A stretch of 64,000 nucleotides of DNA from contig NC_053392.1 in NCBI RefSeq assembly GCF_905171765.1, positions 399,308,119 to 399,372,118 on the forward strand, in the 5' to 3' direction. Both the position numbers and the translations under genes were made by a program. Numbering within the stretch: position 1 is the first letter of the stretch; each line of letters begins with the position of its first letter. Under the pieces are notes generated by a model. The model was given only the letters and a program-made list of their open reading frames with translations, made no database searches and was not told where the DNA came from. The DNA comes from Bufo bufo. Taxonomy: Eukaryota > Chordata > Amphibia > Anura > Bufonidae. Below are positions 31,413 through 42,600 of the stretch, piece after piece.

Positions 31413-33655
31413 AGGGCCCCTGGAAAATGCCAGGGCAGTATAACTACCCCAAAAGTGACCCCATTTTGGAAAGAAGACACCCCAAGGTATTCCGTGAGGG
31501 GCATGGCGAGTTCCTAGAATTTTTTATTTTTTGTCACAAGTTAGTGGAAAATGCTGATTTTTTTTATTTTTTTTCATACAAAGTCTCATATTCCACTAAC
31601 TTGTGACAAAAAATAAAAACTTCCATGAACTCACTATGCCCATCAGCGAATACCTTGGGGTCTCTTCTTTCCAAAATGGGGTCACTTGTGGGGTAGTTAT
31701 ACTGCCCTGGCATTCTAGGGGCACAAATGTGTGGTAAGGAGTTTGAAATCAAATTCTGTAAAAAATGACCTGTGAAATCCGAAAGGTGCTCTTTGGAATA
31801 TGGGCCCCTTTGCCCACCTAGGCTGCAAAAAAGTGTCACACATCTGGTATCTCCGTACTCAGGATAAGTTGGGGAATGTGTTTTGGGGTGTCATTTTACA
31901 TATACCCATGCTGGGTGAGAGAAATATCTTGGCAAAAGACAACTTTTCCCATTTTTTTATACAAAGTTGGCATTTGACCAAGATATTTATCTCATCCAGC
32001 ATGGGTATATGTAAAAAGACACCCCAAAACACATTCCTCAACTTCTCCTGAATACAGAGATACCAGATGTGTGACACTTTTTTGCAGCCTAGGTGGGCAA
32101 AGGGGCCCACATTCCAAAGAGCACCTTTCGGATTTCACAGGTCATTTTTTACAGAATTTGATTTCAAACTCCTTACCACACATTTGGGCCCCTAGAATGC
32201 CAGGGCAGTGTAACAACCCCACAAGTGACTCAATTTTGGAAAGAAGAGACCCCAAGGTATTCGCTGATGGGCATAGTGAGTTCATGGAAGTTTTTATTTT
32301 TTGTCACAAGTTAGTGGAATATGAGACTTTGTATGAAAAAAAAAAAAAATCATCATTTTCCACTAACTTGTGACAAAAAATAAAAAATTCTAGGAACTTG
32401 CCATGCCCCTCACGGAATACCTTGGGGTGTCTTCTTTCCAAAATGGTCACGTGTGGGGTAGTTATACTGCCCTGGCATTCTAGGGGCCCAAATGTGTGGT
32501 AAGGAGTTTGAAATCAAATTCTGTAAAAAATGACCTGTGAAATCCGAAAGGTGCTCTTTGGAATATGGGCCCCTTTGCCCACCTAGGCTGCAAAAAAGTG
32601 TCACACATCTGGTATCTCCGTACTCAGGAGAAGTTGGGGAATGTGTTTTGGGGTGTCATTTTACATATACCCATGCTGGGTGAGAGAAATATCTTGGCAA
32701 AAGACAACTTTTCCCATTTATTTATACAAAGTTGGCATTTGACCAAGATATTTATCTCACCCAGCATGGGTATATGTAAAAAGACACCCCAAAACACATT
32801 CCTCAACTTCTCCTGAATACAGAGATACCAGATGTGTGACACTTTTTTGCAGCCTAGGTGGGCAAAGGGGCCCATATTCCAAAGAGCACCTTTCGGATTT
32901 CACTCGTCATTTTTTACAGAATTTGATTTCAAACTCCTTACCACACATTTGGGCCCCTAGAATGCCAGGGCAGTATAACTACCCCACAAGTGACCCCATT
33001 TTGGAAAGAAGAGACCCCAAGGTATTCGCTGATGGGCATAGTGAGTTCATAGAACTTCTTATTTTTTGTCACAAGTTAGTGGAATATGAGACTTTGTAAG
33101 AAAAAAAAAAAAACATCATTTTCCGCTAACTTGTGACAAAAAATAAAAAGTTCTATGAACTCACTATGCCCATCAGCGAATACCTTAGGGTGTGTACTTT
33201 CCGAAATGGGGTCATTTGTGGGGTATTTGTACTTTCTGGGCATTGTAGAACCTCAGGAAACATGACAGGTGCTCAGAAAGTCAGAGCTGCTTCAAAAAGC
33301 GGAAATTCACATTTTTGTACCATAGTTTGTAAACGCTATAACTTTTACCCAAACCATTTTTTTTTTTACCCAAACATTTTTTTTTATCAAAGACATGTAG
33401 AACTGAAAGTGAAAAATGTCATTTTTTTTGCAAAAAAATCGTTACATTTCAATTAATAACAAAAAAAGTAAAAATGTCAGCAGCAATGAAATACGACCAA
33501 ATGAAAGCTCTATTAGTTAAAAGAAAAGGAGGTAAAATTCATTTGGGTGGTAAGTTGCATGACCGAGCAATAAATGGTGAAAGTAGTGTAGGTCAGAAGT
33601 GTAAAAAGTAGCCTGGTCTTTCAGGGTGTTTAAGCACTGGGGGCTGAAGTGGTTA
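31413..33655. repeat. Array of alternating inverted ~385-bp units within a larger interspersed repeat
   Basis: Palindrome centres lie at about 31572, 31957, 32342, 32727 and 33110, evenly about 385 bp apart. Neighbouring units are in opposite orientation (one centre is CTAACTTGTGACAAAAAATA facing its complement, the next is ACCCATGCTGGGTGAGA facing its complement). The series is therefore a tandem duplication of a 770-bp palindromic dimer. The tail (33190-33655) is single-copy and ends CTGAAGTGGTTAA. Overlapping short frames on both strands are mirror images, not genes. Confidence 0.85.
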
Positions 33656-36206
33656 ATGCTCGCCCCTGGAGGGGTACCACCAGGTGGGCTTAATGCCTCC
33701 TCTACAAGCCCTGCAAGTCTGGGCCTCCTAGCTCCAATGGAAGCCGCTGGGGCAACTTCCATGGATGAGGGGGACTTTGTGAAAAATGTATCCAGGAGTT
33801 ATGGAAGTAAAATCGGGTAACATTTTCCGATTTTGTCCCTCTGCCATTCATGGAGGGAAGGTGGTACAGACAAGCTGGAGGTGTCCTCTTTGAGCCCAAG
33901 TCCCCCTCTACCATCCCTGCAAGTCTTGGATCCCTAGCTTGAAAGGGGACCGCTGGGCTGAACTTCCATGAGGCAGGGGGACTTTGTGAAAAATGTATCC
34001 AAGGGTTATGGAAGTCAAATCGGGTAACATTTTCCGATTTTGTCTCTCTACCATTCATGGAGGGAAGCTGGTACAGACAAGCTGGAGGTCTCCTCTTGGA
34101 GCCCAAGTCCCCTTCTACCATCCCTGCAAGTCTCGGACTCCTAGCTCCAAGGGAAGCTGCTGGGGCAACTTCCATGGATGAGGGGGACTTTGTGAAAAAT
34201 GTGTCCAGGGGTTATGGAAGTCAAATCGGGTAACATTTTCCGATTTTGTCCCCCTGCCATTCATGGAGGGAAGGTGGTACAGACAAGCTGGAGGTGTCCT
34301 CTTGGAGCCCAAGTCCCCCTCTACCAACCCTGCAAGTCTTGGATCCCTAGCTTGAAAGGGGACCGCTGGGCTGAACTTCCATGATGCAGGGGGACTTTGT
34401 GAAAAATGTATCCAGGGGTTATGGAAGTCAAATCGGGTAACATTTTCCGATTTTGTCCCCCTGCCATTCATGGAGGGAAGCTGGTACAGACAAGCTGGAG
34501 GTCTCCTCTTGGAGCCCAAGTCCCCTTCTACCATCCCTGCAAGTCTCGGCTTCCTAGCTCCAAGGAAAGCCGCTGGGGCAACTTCCATGGATGAGGGGGA
34601 CTTTGTGAAAAATGTGTCCAGGGGTTATGGAAGTCAAATCGGGTAACATTTTCCGATTTTGTCCCTCTGCCATTCATAGAGGGAAGGTGGTACAGACAAG
34701 CTGGAGGTGTCCTCTTGGAGCCCAAGTCACCCTCTACCATCCCTGCAAGTCTTGGATCCCTAGCTTGAAAGGGGACCGCTGGGCTGAACTTCGATGAGGC
34801 AGGGGGACTTTGTGAAAAAAGCATCCAGGGGTTATGGAAGTCAAATCGGGTAACATTTTCCGATTTTGTCTCTCTACCATTCATGGAGGGAAGCTGGTAC
34901 AGACAAGCTGGAGGTCTCCTCTTGGAGCCCAAGTCCCCTTCTACCATCCCTGCAAGTCTCGGCCTCCTAGCTCCAAGGGAAGCCGCTGGGGCAACTTCCA
35001 TGGATGAGGGGGACTTTGTGAAAAATGTGTCCAGGGGTTATGGAAGTCAAATCGGGTAACATTTTCCGATTTTGTCCCTCTGCCATTCATGGAGGGAAGG
35101 TGGTACAGACAAGCTGGAGGTGTCATCTTGGAGCCCAAGTCCCCCTCTACCAACCCTGCAAGTCTTGGATCCCTAGCTTGAAAGGAGACCGCTGGGCTGA
35201 ACTTCCATGATGCAGGGGGACTTTGTGAAAAATGTATCCAGGGGTTATGGAAGTCAAATCGGGTAACATTTTCCGAATTTGTCCCTCTGCCATTCATGGA
35301 GGGAAGCTGGTACAGACAAGCTGGAGGTCTCCTCTTGGAGCCCAAGTCCCCTTCTACCATCCCTGCAAGTCTCGGCTTCCTAGCTCCAAGGAAAGCCGCT
35401 GGGGCAACTTCCATGGATGAGGGGGACTTTGTGAAAAATGTGTCCAGGGGTTATGGAAGTCAAATCCGGTAACATTTTCCGATTTTGTCCCTCTGCCATT
35501 CATGGAGGGAAGGTGGTACAGACAAACTGGAGGTGTCCTCTTGGAGCCCAAGTCCCCCTCTACCATCCCTGCAAGTCTTGGATCCCTAGCTTGAAAGGGG
35601 ACCGCTGGGCTGAACTTCGATGAGGCAGGGGGACTTTGTGAAAAATGCATCCAGGGGTTATGGAAGTCAAATCGTGTAACATTTTCCGATTTTGTCCCTC
35701 TGCCATTCATGGAGGGAAGATGGTACAGACAAGCTGGAGGTCTCCTCTTGGAGCCCAAGTCCCCTTCTACCATCCCTGCAAGTCTGGGATCCCTAGCTCC
35801 AAGGGAAGCCGCCGGGCTGAACTTTCATAAGGTAGGGGGACTTTGTGAAAAATGTATCCAGGGGTTATGGAAGTCAAATCGGGTAACATTTTCCAATTTT
35901 GTCCCTCTGCCATTCATGGAGGGAAGATGGTACAGACAAGCTTGAGGTCTACTCTTGGAGCCCAAGTCCCCTTCTACCATCCCTGCAAGTCTGGGATCCC
36001 TAGCTCCAAGGGAAGCCGCCGGGCTGAACTTCCATGAATGAGGGGGACTTTGTGAAAAATGTATCCAGGGGTTATGGAAGTCAAATCGGGTAACATTTTC
36101 CGATTTTGTCCCTCTGCCATTCATGGAGGGAAGGTGGTACAGACAAGCTAAAGGTCTCCTCTTGGAGCCCAAGTCCCGCTCTACCATCCCTGCAAGTCTG
36201 GGATCC
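33656..36206. repeat. Left domain of the satellite: 413-bp dimers of diverged monomers
   Basis: Two monomer types alternate. One contains CTCCAAGGGAAGCCGCTGGG with CAACTTCCATGGATGAGG, the other CTTGAAAGGGGACCGCTGGG with GAACTTCCATGAGGCAGG. Matching positions recur every 413 bp (34175, 34588, 35001, 35414), one base short of two monomers. This higher-order form is found mainly at the edge, and single copies of the second type reappear inside the array (46390, 37090, 44050). Confidence 0.88.
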
Positions 36207-36680
36207 CTAGCTTGAAAGGGGACCGCTGGGCTGAACTTCCATAGGGGTGTCCGTTTTGAGGTTTTGAGAAAGAGAACCAGCTATGAGAGTGAACCTGGTC
36301 GTCTCATACCGACAGCAGTTCCAGAGCCTGGGCAGGACTGCTCGACACCCCTGGGTCTCAGCGGCATGTGACACGAAAGGGGGCCCCCCTTTCCAACACC
36401 TCCCGGAAGAAGGTAGAGAGACCCGGGGGGGTGGACAGGGTGATTTGATCCCACCATCAGTTCCATGACATCCGAGGTGTCGGCTGGGAGGCAAGACTTC
36501 CACAGATTCAGGGGGGATTTTTGGAAATGTCTGCCCAGGAAAGGAGCACCGTAGGCGGGTAAGAATTTCTGATTTCCCCCCTCTGACATTCCAAGAGGGA
36601 AGGTGGTACAGACAAGCTGGAGGTCTCCTCTCGGAGCCCAAGTCCCCCTCTACCATCCCTGCAAGTCTGGGATCCCTAGC
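36207..36680. repeat. Satellite marker block (first of 16): diverged monomer with extra 262 bp
   Basis: Begins at the CTAGCTTGAAAGGGG variant and continues with a sequence absent from normal monomers (ATAGGGGTGTCCGTTTTGAG, then GGGGGCCCCCCTTTCC). It ends in a monomer diverged by many substitutions (GGCGGGTAAGAATTTCTGAT, CATTCCAAGAGGG). The other blocks start at 38537, 39393, 41076, 41932, 42788, 45092, 47010, 49920, 51217, 53962, 57536, 58418, 60128, 61425 and 63756. Five of them (38537 to 42788) share a 27-bp deletion. The last runs off the window. Confidence 0.92.
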
Positions 36681-39600
36681 TCCAAGGGAATCCGCCGGGC
36701 TGAACTTCCATGAATGAGGGGGACTTTGTGAAAAATGTATCCAGGGGTTATGAAAGTCAAATCGGGTAACATTTTCCGATTTTGTCCCTCTGCCATTCAT
36801 GGAGGGAAGGTGGTACAGACAAGCTAAAGGTCTCCTCTTGGAGCCCAAGTCCCCTTCTACCATCCCTGCAAGTCTCGGCCTCCTAGCTCCAATGGAAGCC
36901 GCTGGGGCAACTTCCATGGATGAGGGGGACTTTGTGAAAAATGTATCCAGGGGCTATGGAAGTCAAATCGGGTAAGATTTTCCTATTTTGTCCCTCTGCC
37001 ATTCATGGAGGGAAGGTGGTACAGACAAGCTGGAGGTGTCCTCTTGGAGCCCAAGTCCCCCTCTACCATCCTTGCAAGTCTTGGATCCCTAGCTTGAAAG
37101 GGGACCGCTGGGCTGAACTTCCATGAGGCAGGGGGACTTTGTGAAAAATGTATCCAGGGGTTATGGAAGTCAAATCGGGTAACATTTTCCGATTTTGTCC
37201 CTCTGCCATTCATGGAGGGAAGATGGTACAGACAAGCTGGAGGTCTCCTCTTGGAGCCCAAGGCCCCTTCTACCATCCCTGCAAGTCTGGGATCCCTAGC
37301 TCCAAGGGAAGCCGCCGGGCTGAACTTTTATAAGGTAGGGGGACTTTGTGAAAAATGTATCAAGGGGTTATGGAAGTCAAATCGTGTAACATTTTCCGAT
37401 TTTGTCCCTCTGCCATTCATGGAGGGAAGATGGTACAGACAAGCTGGAGGTCTCCTCTTGGAGCCCAAGTCCCCCTCTACCATCCCTGCAAGTCTGGGAT
37501 CCCTAGCTCCAAGGGAAGCCGCCGGGCTGAACTTCCATAATGAGGGGGACTTTGTGAAAAATGTATCCAGGGGTTATGGAAGTCAAATCGGGTAACAATT
37601 TCCGATTTTGTCCCTCTGCCATTCATGGAGGGAAGGTGGTACAGACAAGCTGGAGGTGTCCTCTTTGAGCCCAAGTCCCCTTCTACCATCCCTGCAAGTC
37701 TGGGATCCCTAGCTCCAAGGGAAGCCGCCGGGCTGAACTTCCATGAATGAGGGGGACTTTGTGAAAAATGTATCCAGGGGTTATGGAAGTCAAATCGTGT
37801 AACATTTTCCGATTTTGTCCCTCTGCCATTCATGGAGGGAAGATGGTACAGACAAGCTGGAGGTCTCCTCTTGGAGCCCAAGTCCCCCTCTACCATCCCT
37901 GCAAGTCTGGGATCCCTAGCTCCAAGGGAAGCCGCCGGGCTGAACTTCCATAAATGAGGGGGACTTTGTGAAAAATGTATCCAGGGGTTATGGAAGTCAA
38001 ATCGGGTAACAAATTCCGATTTTGTCCCTCTGCCATTCATGGAGGGAAGGTGGTACAGACAAGCTGGAGGTGTCCTCTTTGAGCCCAAGTCCCCTTCTAC
38101 CATCCCTGCAAGTCTGGGATCCCTAGCTCAAAGGGAAGCCGCCGGGCTGAACTTCCATGAATGAGGGGGACTTTGTGAAAAATGTATCCAGGGGTTATGG
38201 AAGTCAAATCGGGTAACATTTTCCGATTTTGCCCCTCTGCCATTCATGGAGGGAAGCTGGTACAGACAAGCTGGAGGTCTCCTCTTGGAGCCCAAGTCCC
38301 ATTCTACCATCCCTGCAAGTCTGGGATCCCTAGCTCCAAGGGAAGCCGCCGGGCTGAACTTCCATGAATGAGGGGGACTTTGTGAAAAATGTATCCAGGG
38401 GTTATGGAAGTCAAATCGGGTAACATTTTCCGATTTTGTCCCTCTGCCATTCATGGAGGGAAGGTGGTACAGACAAGCTAGAGGTCTCCTCTTGGAGCCC
38501 AAGTCCCCCTCTACCATCCCTGCAAGTCTGGGATCCCTAGCTTGAAAGGGGACCGCTGGGCTGAACTTCCATAGGGGTGTCCGTTTTGAGGTTTTGAGAA
38601 AGAGAACCAGCTATGAGAGTGAACCTGGTCGTCTCATACCGACAGCAGTTCCAGAGCCTGGGCAGGACGGCTCGACACCCCTGGGACTCAGCGGCATGTG
38701 ACACGAAAGGGGGCCCCCCTTTCCAACACCTCCCGGAAGAAGGTGATTTGATCCCACCATCAGTTCCATGACATCCGAGGTGTCGTCTGGGAGGCAAGAC
38801 TTCCACAGATTCAGGGGGGATTTTTGGAAATGTCTGCCCAGGAAAGGAGCACCGTAGGCGGGTAAGAATTTCTGATTTCCCCCCTCTGCCATTCCCAGAG
38901 GGAAGGTGGTACAGACAAGCTGGAGGTCTCCTCTCGGAGCCCAAGTCCCCCTCTACCATCCCTGCAAGTCTGGGATCCCTAGCTCCAAGGGAAGCCGCCA
39001 GGCTGAACTTCCATGAATGAGGGGGACTTTGTGAAAAATGTATCCAGGGGTTATGGAAGTTAAATCGGGTAACATTTTCCGATTTTGCCCCTCTGCCATT
39101 CATGGAGGGAAGCTGGTACAGACAAGCTGGAGGTCTCCTCTCGGAGCCCAAGTCCCCCTCTACCATCCCTGCAAGTCTGGGATCCCTAGCTCCAAGGGAA
39201 GCCGCCGGGCTGAACTTCCATGAATGAGGGGGACTTTGTGAAAAATGTATCCAGGGGTTATGGAAGTCAAATCGGGTAACATTTTCCGATTTTGTCCCTC
39301 TGCCATTCATGGAGGGAAGGTGGTACAGACAAGCTAGAGGTCTCCTCTTGGAGCCCAAGTCCCCCTCTACCATCCCTGCAAGTCTGGGATCCCTAGCTTG
39401 AAAGGGGACCGCTGGGCTGAACTTCCATAGGGGTGTCCGTTTTGAGGTTTTGAGAAAGAGAACCAGCTATGAGAGTGAACCTGGTCATCTCATACCGACA
39501 GCAGTTCCAGAGCCTGGGCAGGACGGCTCGACACCCCTGGGTCTCAGCGGCATGTGACACGAAAGGGGGCCCCCCTTTCCAACACCTCCCGGAAGAAGGT

Positions 39601-42600
39601 GATTTGATCCCACCATCAGTTCCATGACATCCGAGGTGTCGTCTGGGAGGCAAGACTTCCACAGATTCAGGGGGGATTTTTGGAAATGTCTGCCCAGGAA
39701 AGGAGCACCGTAGGCGGGTAAGAATTTCTGATTTCCCCCCTCTGCCATTCCCAGAGGGAAGGTGGTACAGACAAGCTGGAGGTCTCCTCTCGGAGCCCAA
39801 GTCCCCCTCTACCATCCCTGCAAGTCTGGGATCCCTAGCTCCAAGGGAAGCCGCCAGGCTGAACTTCCATGAATGAGGGGGACTTTGTGAAAAATGTATC
39901 CAGGGGTTATGGAAGTTAAATCGGGTAACATTTTCCGATTTTGCCCCTCTGCCATTCATGGAGGGAAGCTGGTACAGACAAGCTGGAGGTCTCCTCTTGG
40001 AGCCCAAGTCCCCTTCTACCATCCCTGCAAGTCTCGGCCTCCTAGCTCCAATGGAAGCCGCTGGGGCAACTTCCATGGATGAGGGGGACTTTGTGAAAAA
40101 TGTATCCAGGGGTTATGGAAGTCAAATCGGGTAACATTTTCCGATTTTGCCCCTCTGCCATTCATGGAGGGAAGCTGGTACAGACAAGCTGGCGGTCTTC
40201 TCTTGGAGCTCAAGTCCCCTTCTACCATCCCTGCAAGTCTGGGATCCCTAGCTCCAAGGGAAGCCGCCGGGCTGAACTTCAATGAATAAGGGGGACTTTG
40301 TGAAAAATGTATCCTGGGGTTATGGAAGTCAAATCGGGTAACATTTTCCGATTTTGTCCCTCTGCCATTCATGGAGGGAAGATGGTACAGACAAGCTGGA
40401 GGTCTCCTCTTGGGGCCCAAGTCCCATTCTACCATCCCTGCAAGTCTGGGATCCCTAGCTCCAAGGGAAGCCGCCGGGCTGAACTTCCATAAATGAGGGG
40501 GACTTTGTGAAAAATGTATCCAGGGGTTATGGAAGTCAAATCGGGTAACAAATTCCGATTTTGTCCCTCTGCCATTCATGGAGGGAAGGTGGTACAGACA
40601 AGCTGGAGGTGTCCTCTTTGAGCCCAAGTCCCCTTCTACCATCCCTGCAAGTCTGGGATCCCTAGCTCAAAGGGAAGCCGCCGGGCTGAACTTCCATGAA
40701 TGAGGGGGACTTTGTGAAAAATGTATCCAGGGGTTATGGAAGTCAAATCGGGTAACATTTTCCGATTTTGTTCCTCTGCCATTCATGGAGGGAAGATGGT
40801 ACAGACAAGCTGGAGGTCTCCTCTTGGAGCCCAAGTCCCATTCTACCATCCCTGCAAGTCTGGGATCCCTAGCTCCAAGGGAAGCCGCCGGGCTGAACTT
40901 CCATGAATGAGGGGGACTTTGTGAAAAATGTATCCAGGGGTTATGGAAGTCAAATCGGGTAACATTTTCCGATTTTGTCCCTCTGCCATTCATGGAGGGA
41001 AGGTGGTACAGACAAGCTAGAGGTCTCCTCTTGGAGCCCAAGTCCCCCTCTACCATCCCTGCAAGTCTGGGATCCCTAGCTTGAAAGGGGACCGCTGGGC
41101 TGAACTTCCATAGGGGTGTCCGTTTTGAGGTTTTGAGAAAGAGAACCAGCTATGAGAGTGAACCTGGTCGTCTCATACCGACAGCAGTTCCAGAGCCTGG
41201 GCAGGACGGCTCGACACCCCTGGGTCTCAGCGGCATGTGACACGAAAGGGGGCCCCCCTTTCCAACACCTCCCGGAAGAAGGTGATTTGATCCCACCATC
41301 AGTTCCATGACATCCGAGGTGTCGTCTGGGAGGCAAGACTTCCACAGATTCAGGGGGGATTTTTGGAAATGTCTGCCCAGGAAAGGAGCACCGTAGGCGG
41401 GTAAGAATTTCTGATTTCCCCCCTCTGCCATTCCCAGAGGGAAGGTGGTACAGACAAGCTGGAGGTCTCCTCTCGGAGCCCAAGTCCCCCTCTACCATCC
41501 CTGCAAGTCTGGGATCCCTAGCTCCAAGGGAAGCCGCCAGGCTGAACTTCCATGAATGAGGGGGACTTTGTGAAAAATGTATCCAGGGGTTATGGAAGTT
41601 AAATCGGGTAACATTTTCCGATTTTGCCCCTCTGCCATTCATGGAGGGAAGCTGGTACAGACAAGCTGGAGGTCTCCTCTCGGAGCCCAAGTCCCCCTCT
41701 ACCATCCCTGCAAGTCTGGGATCCCTAGCTCCAAGGGAAGCCGCCGGGCTGAACTTTCATGAATGAGGGGGACTTTGTGAAAAATGTATCCAGGGGTTAT
41801 GGAAGTCAAATCGGGTAACATTTTCCGATTTTGTCCCTCTGCCATTCATGGAGGGAAGGTGGTACAGACAAGCTAGAGGTCTCCTCTTGGAGCCCAAGTC
41901 CCCCTCTACCATCCCTGCAAGTCTGGGATCCCTAGCTTGAAAGGGGACCGCTGGGCTGAACTTCCATAGGGGTGTCCGTTTTGAGGTTTTGAGAAAGAGA
42001 ACCAGCTATGAGAGTGAACCTGGTCGTCTCATACCGACAGCAGTTCCAGAGCCTGGGCAGGACGGCTCGACACCCCTGGGTCTCAGCGGCATGTGACACG
42101 AAAGGGGGCCCCCCTTTCCAACACCTCCCGGAAGAAGGTGATTTGATCCCACCATCAGTTTCATGACATCCGAGGTGTCGGCTGGGAGGCAAGACTTCCA
42201 CAGATTCAGGGGGGATTTTTGGAAATGTCTGCCCAGGAAAGGAGCACCGTAGGCGGGTAAGAATTTCTGATTTCCCCCCTCTGCCATTCCCAGAGGGAAG
42301 GTGGTACAGACAAGCTGGAGGTCTCCTCTCGGAGCCCAAGTCCCCCTCTACCATCCCTGCAAGTCTGGGATCCCTAGCTCCAAGGGAAGCCGCCAGGCTG
42401 AACTTCCATGAATGAGGGTGACTTTGTGAAAAATGTATCCAGGGGTTATGGAAGTTAAATCGGGTAACATTTTCCGATTTTGTCCCTCTGCCATTCATGG
42501 AGGGAAGCTGGTACAGACAAGCTGGAGGTCTCCTCTCGGAGCCCAAGTCCCCCTCTACCATCCCTGCAAGTCTGGGATCCCTAGCTCCAAGGGAAGCCGC

